A stretch of 64,000 nt of DNA. Origin: Halobacillus sp. A5 (lineage in GTDB: Bacteria; Bacillota; Bacilli; Bacillales; Halobacillaceae). Of the stretch, positions 42,440-51,312 are shown one piece after another. Position 1 is the stretch's first letter. Each line of letters opens with the position of its first letter. Made by a program: the position numbers and the translations under genes. Below the pieces are notes generated by a model. That model worked only from the letters and a program-made list of their open reading frames with translations. It had not been told where the DNA came from and searched no databases. The stretch covers positions 248,001 through 312,000 of the forward strand of contig NZ_JAIZEO010000005.1 in NCBI RefSeq assembly GCF_024189315.1, written 5' to 3'.

Positions 42440-42967
42440 ATGATTTCTTTAAAGTTTTTTCAAAAACAGGATTATGATCAGTTGATCAACTGTGTTGAAT
42501 CTCCAGCCTTCCTGTTACAGTGGGCAGGCCCTGATTTTCATTATCCTCTTACATATGAACAATTAGATAACTATATACATGAAGCTAATAAACAAGACAG
42601 TACAACTTTTATTTACAAAGCTGTGGATTTAAACACTAATCAAACCGTAGGACATATAGGTTTAAAAAATATTGACCGCCACAACCGCTCAGTTCGAGTG
42701 GGCAAAGTGTTAGTTTATAAGGAAGCAAGGGGACAGGGTGTCGGACGACGCATGATGGAAGAGATCTTAAGCATTGCTTTTCTACAACTCGATATGCATA
42801 AGGTCACGCTAGGAGTCTTTGACTTTAACAAACCAGCGGTTCAGGCATACAAAAATGCTGGTCTTAAGATCGATGGTCTTCTGCGGGACCACCGGCGCTT
42901 TGAGAATGAGTATTGGAGTTTATTTGAGATGAGCATTCTATACCCAGAATGGAAAAGCAGCACGTAG
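42440..42967 (+). CDS. GNAT acetyltransferase (RimJ/RimL-like)
   Basis: This 175-residue GNAT protein has VGKVLVYKEARGQGVGRRMMEEIL (acetyl-CoA site) near 85-108 and MHKVTLGVFDFNKPAVQAYKNAG, followed by the downstream strand HRRFENEYWSLFEM. The substrate is unknown. AAAGGTGATAAGGC precedes the ATG. It is divergent from the lipoprotein gene. Confidence 0.8.
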   Translation: MISLKFFQKQDYDQLINCVESPAFLLQWAGPDFHYPLTYEQLDNYIHEANKQDSTTFIYKAVDLNTNQTVGHIGLKNIDRHNRSVRVGKVLVYKEARGQGVGRRMMEEILSIAFLQLDMHKVTLGVFDFNKPAVQAYKNAGLKIDGLLRDHRRFENEYWSLFEMSILYPEWKSST

Positions 42968-43006
42968 CAAATTATTCAAATGATCTTTCGTGTAACTATA
43001 TATTAT

Positions 43007-43035
43007 TTGACAATTTTTTGCTACGATTGTAGTTC
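43007..43035 (+). promoter_or_regulatory. promoter of sppA
   Basis: TTGACA, a 17-bp spacer and TAGTTC upstream of sppA. The -35 is perfect and the -10 weak. Confidence 0.45.
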
Positions 43036-43062
43036 AATGCATTAAAGAAAGGACAGATAATC

Positions 43063-44061
43063 ATGAAGAAACGATTAATTGCTATCGGGATTGCTGCCAG
43101 TTTATTAGTGATTGCCATCCTGATTCAAAGCATTAGTTTTTTAACATCTAATACGTTTTCAGACACCTCCGACGGCTTATTTGGAGGAAACAGCTCTGAG
43201 GGACCTACAGAAGAAGTAGTTGAATCCGGGTCTTCGTCCGAACGAATTGCCCGTATTTCTGTAGAAGGAACAATTATGAGCGGACAAGGGTCAAACCCTT
43301 TTATGGGTGAAGGGTATAATCACGAAGCATTACTCGAACAATTAGAAGCGATTAAAGAAGACTCCAGTATTAATGGAGTATTAATGTACGTAAACTCGCC
43401 GGGTGGAGGCGTATTTGAAAGTGCCGAAATTCACGATAAGCTTAATGAGTTAAAAGAAGAAGGAAAGTCTTTATATGTATCGATGGGAGGCATGGCTGCT
43501 TCCGGAGGTTATTACATATCAGCTCCCGCAGACCAAATTTATGCTTCTGAAGAAACGTTTACAGGCTCCTTAGGCGTAATTATGGAGAGTGTAAACTATG
43601 AAGAGCTGGCAGATGAATATGGAGTAGAATTCAACACAATTAAAAGCGGAGAATTCAAAGATATTATGAGCCCGACCAGAGAAATGACGGAGCAGGATGA
43701 AGAAATTCTACAGACATTAGTAGATGAATCCTACCAAAATTTTGTGAATGTCATAAGTGAAGGTCGAGATATGCCTGAAGATGAAGTTAGAGAAATTGCT
43801 GACGGAAGGATTTACTCGGGTCAACAAGCAGTTGATAACGGGCTGATTGATGATATAGGTTTTGAAGAAGATGCATTGGCTGCTCTTAAAGAAGAGGTCG
43901 GCGGCGACCCTGAAGTCATCGAATATAACCCAAGTGGCGAAACATTATTCGGCATGCCGATCGATGTCAGAAGCTTCCTGCCTACAAGTGAAGTGAAATG
44001 GGTTAATGAAATGATAGAACAGCGTCAAGGTCCAAGATTAATGTACATGTATTCTGAGTAA
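43063..44061 (+). CDS. sppA: signal peptide peptidase SppA
   Basis: This 332-residue membrane peptidase degrades cleaved signal peptides. A single N-terminal anchor (about 4-27) precedes an extracytoplasmic serine-lysine protease domain. The catalytic S147 is in MGGMAASGGYY and K199 in SGEFKD, the same numbering as the B. subtilis Ser/Lys dyad. PGGGVFESAEI forms part of the oxyanion region. AAAGGACAG precedes the ATG. The next gene, yteJ, is its usual B. subtilis neighbour. Confidence 0.92.
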   Translation: MKKRLIAIGIAASLLVIAILIQSISFLTSNTFSDTSDGLFGGNSSEGPTEEVVESGSSSERIARISVEGTIMSGQGSNPFMGEGYNHEALLEQLEAIKEDSSINGVLMYVNSPGGGVFESAEIHDKLNELKEEGKSLYVSMGGMAASGGYYISAPADQIYASEETFTGSLGVIMESVNYEELADEYGVEFNTIKSGEFKDIMSPTREMTEQDEEILQTLVDESYQNFVNVISEGRDMPEDEVREIADGRIYSGQQAVDNGLIDDIGFEEDALAALKEEVGGDPEVIEYNPSGETLFGMPIDVRSFLPTSEVKWVNEMIEQRQGPRLMYMYSE

Positions 44062-44074
44062 AGGAGGGGATTAG

Positions 44075-44611
44075 ATGGACACAGTAGAACCGACTCATCA
44101 ACCCAATCACTTAAACCAAGCTGTCAGTTCAAACTTAAATGAAATTCATCGTATTGTTTATGCAGGATTTGCACCGCGATTCTTTGCGTACATCATTGAT
44201 TTAATCGTGATTTGGAGTTTAAACTCGATTATTACGAGGCCGCTGTTAAGGTTAACAAACCTTTCAGAAGCTGAACTTTGGATCGAACTTTTCAGTGCAG
44301 CAAATATTACTCAATCCATTGTGTTCTTCCTTTATTTTATCCTTATGACTTTCTTTTTCAGGGCAACTCTAGGAAAAATGGTTCTTGGCTTATCAGTTGA
44401 ATCCCTCAAAGGCGATCAGCTCACAAAAGGGCAGATTATCTTCAGAGAATTCATCGGCCGTTATATCAGTATGGCTGTTATCGGGCTTCCCTACTTAGTG
44501 GTTATCTTTACGAAGAAGCATCAGGGAATCCACGATTTATTTGCGGATACTTCGGTTATTAAGGACAGAATGAAGAAATTTAATAAAGAAATCGAAACTT
44601 CTATACAATAG
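44075..44611 (+). CDS. yteJ: RDD family membrane protein
   Basis: This 178-residue protein has an RDD domain of three transmembrane helices (PRFFAYIIDLIVIWSL, FFLYFILMTFFF, then SMAVIGLPYLVVIFT). YteJ is encoded next to sppA in B. subtilis and interacts with the SppA machinery, so the pairing is conserved here. GGAGGGGATTAG precedes the ATG, 13 bp after sppA. A strong bidirectional terminator follows. Confidence 0.9.
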   Translation: MDTVEPTHQPNHLNQAVSSNLNEIHRIVYAGFAPRFFAYIIDLIVIWSLNSIITRPLLRLTNLSEAELWIELFSAANITQSIVFFLYFILMTFFFRATLGKMVLGLSVESLKGDQLTKGQIIFREFIGRYISMAVIGLPYLVVIFTKKHQGIHDLFADTSVIKDRMKKFNKEIETSIQ

Positions 44612-44635
44612 ATTCTCATTGAAAATCTCCATAAA

Positions 44636-44675
44636 AAAAGAGCTCCCCCTCTCGCGCGAGAGGGGGAGCTCTTTT
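44636..44675. terminator. perfect 40-bp palindromic bidirectional terminator
   Basis: AAAAGAGCTCCCCCTCTCGC followed directly by its reverse complement, between the convergent yteJ and msrA genes. Confidence 0.9.
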
Positions 44676-44682
44676 GAATTTA

Positions 44683-45156
44683 TTAACCGATTCCACAAGC
44701 AAAGGAACCATTCTTTTGTGCATATTTCTGATGGTACTCTTCAGCGTCATAGAATTCTCCAGCACGTGTAACCTCAGTTACGATTTCACGCTTGAAGATT
44801 CCTTTATTCGTCCACTGCTGAATTTTTTCTTCAGCAATCGCTTTTTCTGCTTCATCCTGATAGAAAATGGCGGAACGGTATTGGTGCCCCACATCCGCAC
44901 CCTGCCTATTCCTAGTTGTAGGATCGTGTGCTTCAAAAAAGATATTAACTAAACCGCCATATGTGATAATCTCCGGGTCATACTCTATACGGATAGATTC
45001 CGCATGCCCCGTCCTTCCCGTTTTCACTTGTTCATAGGTTGGATTGTGCACACGGCCGCCCGTATAACCTACTCGTGTATGTGTAATTCCTTCAAATCGC
45101 TCAAAGAATGCTTCAACTCCCCAAAAACATCCTGCTCCAAAAATTGCTGTCGCCAT
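44683..45156 (-). CDS. msrA: peptide methionine sulfoxide reductase A
   Basis: This 157-residue enzyme reduces methionine-S-sulfoxide in proteins. The catalytic cysteine is C10 in GAGCFWGVEAFF. The family motifs TRVGYTGG and HAESIRIEYDP follow, then GADVGHQYRSAIFY. A resolving cysteine is present near the C-terminus (GSFACGIG). No msrB is adjacent. It is preceded on the same strand by a SAM-I riboswitch with its own terminator, so expression is expected to fall when SAM is high. Confidence 0.93.
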   Translation of the reverse strand: MATAIFGAGCFWGVEAFFERFEGITHTRVGYTGGRVHNPTYEQVKTGRTGHAESIRIEYDPEIITYGGLVNIFFEAHDPTTRNRQGADVGHQYRSAIFYQDEAEKAIAEEKIQQWTNKGIFKREIVTEVTRAGEFYDAEEYHQKYAQKNGSFACGIG

Positions 45157-45220
45157 TTGTCATCTTCCCTTTCCATTAACAAAAAACTTCTACCTAAGAG
45201 AGTTTGACGGTATAAACTAC

Positions 45221-45412
45221 CAAAAAACCCCTTTTCTTATCCAGTATAAGAAAAGGGGTCGTAATATTCCGTACGATCCTCTCATCTTCTAGAGTGAAAT
45301 AACACTCTACAGGAATTGGCACCGTTCTTATCAATCCTTAGATTGATTCGATGGTTGCCGGGCATCAAAGGGCCAGTCCCTCCGCCTCTCTGGATAAGAA
45401 GTTTCCGTTATA
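45221..45412 (-). ncRNA. SAM-I (S-box) riboswitch with terminator upstream of msrA
   Basis: On the minus strand the aptamer reads CTTATCCAGAGAGG, CGGAGGGACTGGCCC, TTTGATGCCCGGCAACC, then a P1 return GATAAG and GGTGCCAATTCCTG, in the S-box order. P1 pairs 45393-45400 with 45325-45332. Downstream, ACCCCTTTTCTTAT and ATAAGAAAAGGGGT (45227-45259) form a terminator with six Ts. SAM binding should favour termination. The only gene downstream on this strand is msrA, 64 bp later. Confidence 0.88.
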
Positions 45413-45429
45413 ATTTTAAGTTATTTTAT

Positions 45430-45458
45430 ATAATACAATGTTTCGATCTCGAAGTAAA
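45430..45458 (-). promoter_or_regulatory. promoter of the msrA S-box transcript
   Basis: Minus strand: TTTACT, a 17-bp spacer, TATTAT. Transcription would begin near 45422, just upstream of the aptamer. Confidence 0.6.
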
Positions 45459-45487
45459 GGCGCTTGCTTCATTTTCTAAAAAAATTA

Positions 45488-46183
45488 CTAAGACCCGCTC
45501 CCTGTTGTCACAATTTCTTCAAAAGGCTGCACAATCACGAACCCTTCCCCTTTAAATTCCATCTGAATCGATTCACCGCTGCCCCGTCCAATGAAGGTTT
45601 TCAAGCTGACATCCGTTCGAAACTCAGGCTTCAAGTGACCAGACCAGGCCACTGTGGCATTAGGATCCGTTATTACCGGCTCCCCCGGCCGGACCAGTAA
45701 AGTCAGCGGTTCATAATGAGATGTAATCGCCACCCTCCCACTTCCTTCGAGCGTAACATTAAACAATCCACCAGACATCATTCCAGCTACTTTTTTCATG
45801 AGTTTAATATCCCAGGAAACCCCTGGTTCGAAGGCAAGAAGGTCGTTGCCGTTTACAGTAATGGCTTCATTATCCAAGTTAAAAATCGTAATCTTTTTTC
45901 CTTGATCTGCTAAGTATAAACGCCCTCTGCCTGCAGCCTTCATAAGGGAACTGCCTTCGCCAGAGAAAGCCTTTTTAAACATTTTGCCGACACCATGTTC
46001 AAGAATCCCTTCACGTTCAAACTTAATCGATCCATTATATGAAATCATTGAACCTGCCTTAGCCCATACATGGTCAGAGAGGTTCACTTCTAATATACGC
46101 GGTGTCTCCAATTCAAAGAACTCATTTTCACTTTCATCCTGCTTCGTTTTTCGAATAAATTCATTAATAGAATAATTGCTCAT
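45488..46183 (-). CDS. AIM24 (TIGR00266) family protein
   Basis: This 231-residue beta-rich protein matches the AIM24 family (AKAGSMISYNGSIKFEREG, MSGGLFNVTLEGSGRVAITS, PEFRTDVSLKTFIGRGSGE). Bacterial members are of unknown function; the fold forms beta-helix-like repeats. It ends 58 bp before the msrA leader but its transcript appears separate. AAAGGGG precedes the ATG. Confidence 0.8.
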   Translation of the reverse strand: MSNYSINEFIRKTKQDESENEFFELETPRILEVNLSDHVWAKAGSMISYNGSIKFEREGILEHGVGKMFKKAFSGEGSSLMKAAGRGRLYLADQGKKITIFNLDNEAITVNGNDLLAFEPGVSWDIKLMKKVAGMMSGGLFNVTLEGSGRVAITSHYEPLTLLVRPGEPVITDPNATVAWSGHLKPEFRTDVSLKTFIGRGSGESIQMEFKGEGFVIVQPFEEIVTTGSGS

Positions 46184-46259
46184 TCCTGTACGCCCCTTTC
46201 TTGTCTCGTCCTTATTGTATACGAAAAAGTTCAGGTAAATGATTCAAATAATAAAATAT

Positions 46260-46793
46260 CTATCCTCCAAGAAACACAGCCCCGTAAAATAGGGATCCTG
46301 CAATGACGAATGCGGGATGAATTTTCACCCGTTCCAATAAAATGTAGCTGACTGCAATTAAAAACATCGTTTGAATCAGTCCAGCGGATCCGTAAGAAGT
46401 CGCAAAGAACTGATACGCCATAACACCAAGCAATATAGCAATAACAGGACGAATAAACGAGGTCATTGCTTTCACACGGGGTGAACCTTTAAATTTATTT
46501 AATAAACTTAATAAGGCAATCATCAATATAAGAGATGGTGCGACTGTAGCAAAAACTCCGATAAACGCTCCTAATATTCCAGCCTGTTCATAGCCAATAA
46601 ATCCGGCCATTTTTGTTGCAATAGGTCCAGGCAGTGCGTTGGCTACCGCCAGCATTTCACTAAACTCGTTAACCGACATCCAACCGAACCGGCCCACTAC
46701 TTCATTCTCAACGAGAGGGATGGATGCCGGTCCGCCGCCGTACCCCACTATCCCGGGGATAAAGAAAGCAACGAATATTTGCCAGTAAATCAT
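46260..46793 (-). CDS. ywrA: short-chain chromate transporter subunit
   Basis: This 177-residue membrane protein is one half of a split CHR transporter, with PGIVGYGGGPASIPLVENE near the N-terminus and MLAVANALPGPIATKMAGFIGY. Its ATG overlaps the stop of the paired gene (ATGA). Split pairs of this kind export chromate or another oxyanion and are thought to work as heterodimers. In B. subtilis the same pair is ywrA-ywrB, next to ywrC and ywrD as here. Confidence 0.88.
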   Translation of the reverse strand: MIYWQIFVAFFIPGIVGYGGGPASIPLVENEVVGRFGWMSVNEFSEMLAVANALPGPIATKMAGFIGYEQAGILGAFIGVFATVAPSLILMIALLSLLNKFKGSPRVKAMTSFIRPVIAILLGVMAYQFFATSYGSAGLIQTMFLIAVSYILLERVKIHPAFVIAGSLFYGAVFLGG

Positions 46794-47380
46794 AATGAGG
46801 ACTCCTTGTTTTTATTACTTTGCTCCAATACCTTCTCATTCCGGGCAGGCCGTACCAGGGCATAAATTAAAAGTAATAAAATGATTATACCTGGGTGAAC
46901 TCCTGCCGCTTCTATCAATAAAAGCGAGACCCCTGCCAATAATACAGTGATCCACAACCCCAGATTCTCTTTAGATTTCTTAATGAAATCAAATGTTAAC
47001 GTGGCTAACATGACTCCAACTACAGGAACTACCGCCTGTGTCATTCCATTAACCCAGCTCAGCTCTCTAAAGTTGTTAAGAAATGATAACAATATAATTA
47101 GTACAGCAATAGTAGGGATTATCGTCGCTAATATCGCGTTGAACATGCCTGCATATCCTGAAACCCTATACCCGATATATCCAGCCATTTTTGTCGCTAT
47201 AGGTCCAGGAAGAGAATTCCCCAATGCTAGAATGTCTGCGAAATCATCGTCAGAAAGCCATTTATATTTCTCAACCACTTCTTTATGAACCAGGGGTATG
47301 GAGGATGGACCTCCTCCATACCCGAATATCCCTACTCTAAAAAAGGCAAGGAAGAGATTCCATTGCTGCATATTAGACAC
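46790..47380 (-). CDS. ywrB: short-chain chromate transporter subunit
   Basis: This 196-residue partner of the preceding protein has FRVGIFGYGGGPSSIPLVHK and LGNSLPGPIATKMAGYIGY. The two are about equally long and related, as expected of a two-gene CHR transporter. The start is probably GTG 47380 after AAGGAG; an ATG three codons later is the alternative. It is 9 bp after the ywrD gene, so the three may be transcribed together. Confidence 0.85.
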   Translation of the reverse strand: MSNMQQWNLFLAFFRVGIFGYGGGPSSIPLVHKEVVEKYKWLSDDDFADILALGNSLPGPIATKMAGYIGYRVSGYAGMFNAILATIIPTIAVLIILLSFLNNFRELSWVNGMTQAVVPVVGVMLATLTFDFIKKSKENLGLWITVLLAGVSLLLIEAAGVHPGIIILLLLIYALVRPARNEKVLEQSNKNKESSL

Positions 47381-47389
47381 CCAACTCCT

Positions 47390-49003
47390 TTAATAGGCAG
47401 ATATTGTACCATCTGTCCTTGATTCTGTACCGCCGAATAATACTCCAGTTTCTTCATCTCTCCATATCATCTGACCTCTACCAAATCCATCACTATCTAA
47501 TTGCACTTCAATTTGATGCCCCTTTCTATGAAGAGCCTGAGCAAGGTGTGAAGGAAAGTCAGGTTCTACAAAGACGGTTTTATCTTTTATCCATTGCCAG
47601 CGGGGCGCATCTAAAGCGGCTTGAGGATTTAACCCAAAATTAATCGTATTCATCAAAACTTGAAGATGCCCTTGCGGTTGCATAAACCCTCCCATTACAC
47701 CAAATGGTCCCACAGATTTACCATTCTTAGTTAAGAATCCCGGTATGATAGTGTGGTAAGAACGTTTATTTCCCTCTAAAGAGTTAACATGTTCAGGATC
47801 CATTGAAAAATTGTGGCCGCGGTTTTGTAATGATATTCCTGTACCCGGTATCACAACTCCGGCTCCAAAACCCATGTAGTTACTTTGAATAAAAGAGACC
47901 ATATTCCCCTCATTATCTGCCGTAGCTAAATATACAGTTCCTCCTTTAGGTGGCTCACCCGCTTCTGGAGTTCCTGCCTCATCACCTATTAAAGCTCTGC
48001 GCTTTTGAGCGTATTTGGAATTTAGAAGTTGCTCAGGTCTAACTTCCATATGAGCAGCATCCGCAATATACTTTTCTCCGTCAGCGAATGCTAATTTCAT
48101 CGCCTCGATTTGACGATGGTAGGTAGAAACGTCTTCTTTATTAAGATTAGTGAATCCATTCATAATATTCAATGCAGAGAGTGCAACCATCCCTTGACCA
48201 TTTGGGGGTATTTCCCAAACGTCATAGCCTTTATAATTCACTGATATTGGCTCTACCCATTCTGGTTTAAATCTTATTAAATCTTCTTTCCTTATGTATC
48301 CCTGATGTTTTTTAGAAAAAGCATCAATTTTGTCTGCCAACTCTCCATGATAGAAATCTTCAGCTTTCGATTCAGCAATTCTTCTCAGTGTACTTGCATG
48401 GTTAGGTGAACGCCACATTTCTCCTATTTTAGGTGCCCTGCCATCGGGAGCAAAAGTTTCAAACCAATAACGGGACTCTTCACCTTTTAGTTCATCTTTA
48501 AATTTTCTGATGCCTAAATCCCAAAATTTACCTAAAATTGGACTGATAGGAAAACCATTTTCAGCGTATTCAATTGCTGGGGCGAGAATTTCTGTTAAAG
48601 GAAGCTTTCCAAAATGCCTGGACAACTCTGCCCACGCTCCTGGCGCGCCAGGGACAGTCACTGGAGTTAAACCATACTTAGGAATTTCATCATATCCGCG
48701 TGCCTTCAAATCATCTATAGATATAGAGGAAGGCGATTGTCCACTGCTGTTTAAGCCATAAAGTTTATCTTTAACCCATACGAGCGCGAATGCATCACCA
48801 CCGATTCCATTAGAAGTAGGCTCAACTACAGTTAAAGTTGCCGCCGTTGCAATTGCTGCATCTATTGCATTTCCTCCTTTTTTCAATATGTATAACCCTG
48901 CCTGTGAGGCTAGTGGTTGTGATGTAGAGACCATTCCCTTTTGTGCGACTGCTGCCATTCTTCTAGAAGTGTAAGGCTGATAAAGATAATCTAAGTTCTT
49001 CAT
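47390..49003 (-). CDS. ywrD: gamma-glutamyltransferase family protein
   Basis: This 537-residue protein is an Ntn-hydrolase-type gamma-glutamyltransferase or cephalosporin-acylase relative. It has SQAGLYILKKGGNAIDAAIA near the N-terminus. The nucleophile region GGTVYLATADNEGNMVSFIQ holds the autocleavage threonine. The C-terminal glycine-rich segment is GVMGGFMQPQGH. It lacks a clear signal peptide, like cytoplasmic YwrD. The substrate is unresolved (glutathione, poly-gamma-glutamate or antibiotic amides). AAAGGGG precedes the ATG. It is divergent from an Lrp-type regulator, the B. subtilis ywrC-ywrD arrangement. Confidence 0.88.
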   Translation of the reverse strand: MKNLDYLYQPYTSRRMAAVAQKGMVSTSQPLASQAGLYILKKGGNAIDAAIATAATLTVVEPTSNGIGGDAFALVWVKDKLYGLNSSGQSPSSISIDDLKARGYDEIPKYGLTPVTVPGAPGAWAELSRHFGKLPLTEILAPAIEYAENGFPISPILGKFWDLGIRKFKDELKGEESRYWFETFAPDGRAPKIGEMWRSPNHASTLRRIAESKAEDFYHGELADKIDAFSKKHQGYIRKEDLIRFKPEWVEPISVNYKGYDVWEIPPNGQGMVALSALNIMNGFTNLNKEDVSTYHRQIEAMKLAFADGEKYIADAAHMEVRPEQLLNSKYAQKRRALIGDEAGTPEAGEPPKGGTVYLATADNEGNMVSFIQSNYMGFGAGVVIPGTGISLQNRGHNFSMDPEHVNSLEGNKRSYHTIIPGFLTKNGKSVGPFGVMGGFMQPQGHLQVLMNTINFGLNPQAALDAPRWQWIKDKTVFVEPDFPSHLAQALHRKGHQIEVQLDSDGFGRGQMIWRDEETGVLFGGTESRTDGTISAY

Positions 49004-49240
49004 TCTAAATCCCCTTTACATTAAATTATTCGTCTACTTAAAATTACTTTCAATCTATAAATTAACTAAAAAATAATCATTGTTAATTTAAATAGACTTT
49101 TTAATTAACATTCGGTAAAATAATTATAAGCGATATTTCTAAATATTTAAAGAGTTTTTTTGAAATGCAAGTTTGATGCAATAAATACTTCATGCTACTA
49201 TTTTGATACGTAAACTTGAATTTTAAGATAGGTGGATAAA

Positions 49241-49705
49241 ATGGAAATAAACCAAAGAAAGATTGACGAAATAGATAAAAGGATATTAAAGTTGTTAACT
49301 GAAGATGGGCGACTATCCTATGCGGATATCGGTAAACAGTTAAACCTCTCCCGTGTTGCAGTGCGTACAAGGGTCAATCAACTCATTGAGAATGGGGTAA
49401 TAGAAAAATTCACAGCCGTCGTTAACAGCGAAAAAGTCGGGAAGGAAGTTTCTGCTTTTTTTGAAGTCGATTGTGAACCTAGAGCTCTGGTAGAGGTAGC
49501 GGAGAATCTCGCGAACAACCCTTATGTCGCCAGCTGCTATCAAATGACAGGACCAAGTACGTTACATATGCACGTGTTAGTTAGTGATTTCACGGAGTTA
49601 GAATCATTCATTAACAAAGAACTTTATGCTTTGCAGGGCATTACACGGGTGGAAAGCCATATTCTGCTGCGCCGCTTTAAGAGCAGAAGCGGACTGAAAC
49701 TATAA
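49241..49705 (+). CDS. ywrC: Lrp/AsnC family regulator
   Basis: This 154-residue protein has an N-terminal helix-turn-helix (ADIGKQLNLSRVAVRTRVNQLI) and a C-terminal RAM domain (CYQMTGPSTLHMHVLVSDF). The ATG at 49241 follows AGGTGG. It probably controls the divergent ywrD-ywrB-ywrA unit across a 237-bp AT-rich gap, in the manner of the B. subtilis locus. The effector amino acid is unknown. Confidence 0.88.
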   Translation: MEINQRKIDEIDKRILKLLTEDGRLSYADIGKQLNLSRVAVRTRVNQLIENGVIEKFTAVVNSEKVGKEVSAFFEVDCEPRALVEVAENLANNPYVASCYQMTGPSTLHMHVLVSDFTELESFINKELYALQGITRVESHILLRRFKSRSGLKL

Positions 49706-49748
49706 AAAAGACAGGGTCTTCTTTATCAGAAGAAGACCCTGTCTTTTT
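49705..49748. terminator. bidirectional terminator between ywrC and the Nudix gene
   Basis: An 18-bp stem (AAAAAGACAGGGTCTTCT and its complement) with a short loop and T-rich tails on both strands, between convergent genes. Confidence 0.85.
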
Positions 49749-49757
49749 AAATGTACT

Positions 49758-50207
49758 TTATATGTTCAATAAATCTTCAATCATTTTTCTATGACTTCCT
49801 ACCATTTGGTCTGGCAGCTGATGCTTAGGGAAAAACTTACACTGAAGCGATTCTTTTTTGCTTGATACAATCTCCCCTTGGAAGGAAGTAGTGTAATATG
49901 CTCCAGTAACTGAATAAAACTCATCACCGTTTTCTGCAACTGTATAGAATTCATTTCCTGAATAAATGTCGATCAACTTTAAGTTCTCGACAACTAAATT
50001 AGTTTCTTCAAGTACTTCTCGCTTCGCCGTATCTTCCATTGATTCTCCAAGCTCCATCAGTCCTCCAGGAAGTCCCCAGACTCCACTAGGATAAGTTCGC
50101 TGCTCTAACAACAATTCTTCTTTTTCGTTTAGAATCGCTACTACGGCTCCCGTAAGTATTAATGGGCGATGCCCTACGATTTTTCTCAAGTCCTCAACAT
50201 AACCCAA
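49758..50207 (-). CDS. Nudix hydrolase
   Basis: This 149-residue protein has the Nudix box within GLPGGLMELGESMEDTAKRE and the continuing VLEETNL. Such enzymes cut a nucleoside diphosphate linked to another moiety. The substrate is unknown. It follows a GNAT gene by 27 bp on the minus strand and is probably co-transcribed with it. Confidence 0.85.
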   Translation of the reverse strand: MGYVEDLRKIVGHRPLILTGAVVAILNEKEELLLEQRTYPSGVWGLPGGLMELGESMEDTAKREVLEETNLVVENLKLIDIYSGNEFYTVAENGDEFYSVTGAYYTTSFQGEIVSSKKESLQCKFFPKHQLPDQMVGSHRKMIEDLLNI

Positions 50208-50234
50208 TCCACAACAACCTTCCTTTCCGGCTGT

Positions 50235-50669
50235 TTATAAAGATTTTTTTAATGTGTAGAAGTTTGTGCCTGGGAAATAGTCTTTAATTTCACCTACCAC
50301 TTTGTAACCATTGGCTTCGTAGAATTTCCTTGTACGATGTTCAAAGGTGGTGAGCATCGCATAATCTGCGCCTCGTTTTCGTGCCATGTTCTCGACAGTA
50401 CGCAGCAACTCTGTGCCTATTCCTTTTCCACGGTACTGCTCGTACACCCAGCAATCATTAATCTCCAGCCAATTCCAGTACAACTCTGAAGAAATTCCAC
50501 CCATCCATTTCTGTTCCTCATTAGAAACCATCATATTGATCGGTTGAACAGCCTCTTTGTTTTTTGCGAGATAAGTAGAATATTCTTTCTTACATTGTGC
50601 CAGCTTTTGATAAATAAAATCAGAAAACTCCCCTCGTCCTTCCATATCAATTGTTACGTTATAGTTCAC
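50235..50669 (-). CDS. GNAT acetyltransferase
   Basis: This 144-residue GNAT protein has YRGKGIGTELLRTVENMARKRG at the acetyl-CoA site and TFEHRTRKFYEANGY. Substrate unknown. The likely start is GTG 50669, with AGAGGTG about 12 bases upstream. It precedes the Nudix gene. Confidence 0.75.
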   Translation of the reverse strand: MNYNVTIDMEGRGEFSDFIYQKLAQCKKEYSTYLAKNKEAVQPINMMVSNEEQKWMGGISSELYWNWLEINDCWVYEQYRGKGIGTELLRTVENMARKRGADYAMLTTFEHRTRKFYEANGYKVVGEIKDYFPGTNFYTLKKSL

Positions 50670-50906
50670 TTTTTTTATGTCACCTCTAATAATGGAATTA
50701 AAAACAGTTGTCTAGTTCTGGATGACTAAATATTCACCAAAAATATTTTAGCATAAACAGGAAAACTTTAGAACTTATATCCATTTTACTATGAAATTTT
50801 TTACATCTTAACCCTATGAACTTAGACGACTGCTCATAGTAAAAAGTTTTACGTTTCCCCAAATAAATTTACTTTTTTTCAAAACTCTTTTTACGTTGTG
50901 TTTGTT

Positions 50907-51311
50907 CTACTTGTTTCTCCTAAATGCTCTCTTATTCTCAGCCTGTTTAATCCAGAATCTGATACCTTTCCCCGCAAGTGGTTCATCTGCAAATCGCGGG
51001 ATCACATGCAGATGGGCATGAGGAATCGACTGCCCGCCTGCCTCCCCTGTATTCCAGCCAATACTGTATCCATCTGGTACATAATACTCATCCAGTCTTT
51101 TCTTCGCCTTCAGCAGTAATTCCCGGGAATCCTCCCATTCCTGGATAGACAGTTCAAATACATTTCTTCTATGTTCTTTTGGAATAATTAGACCACTTCC
51201 TTCTAAAACCTCCTGTTCGTCTTCTTTTTGTATAAAATAACAGGTCTCGGTTTCATCTATAACCAGCTGCTCCTCATCTCTAAATAGATTACAAAAAATA
51301 CATTCTTTCAT
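50907..51311 (-). CDS. HIT family nucleotide hydrolase
   Basis: This 134-residue HIT protein has the histidine triad HAHLHVIP near 100-107. HIT enzymes cut nucleoside phosphoramidates or dinucleoside polyphosphates. Cysteines near the N-terminus (CIFCNLF) suggest a zinc site. It is 1 bp after the GNAT gene at 51313. A FadR-like box lies upstream of that GNAT gene. Confidence 0.85.
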   Translation of the reverse strand: MKECIFCNLFRDEEQLVIDETETCYFIQKEDEQEVLEGSGLIIPKEHRRNVFELSIQEWEDSRELLLKAKKRLDEYYVPDGYSIGWNTGEAGGQSIPHAHLHVIPRFADEPLAGKGIRFWIKQAENKRAFRRNK

Positions 51312-51312
51312 T

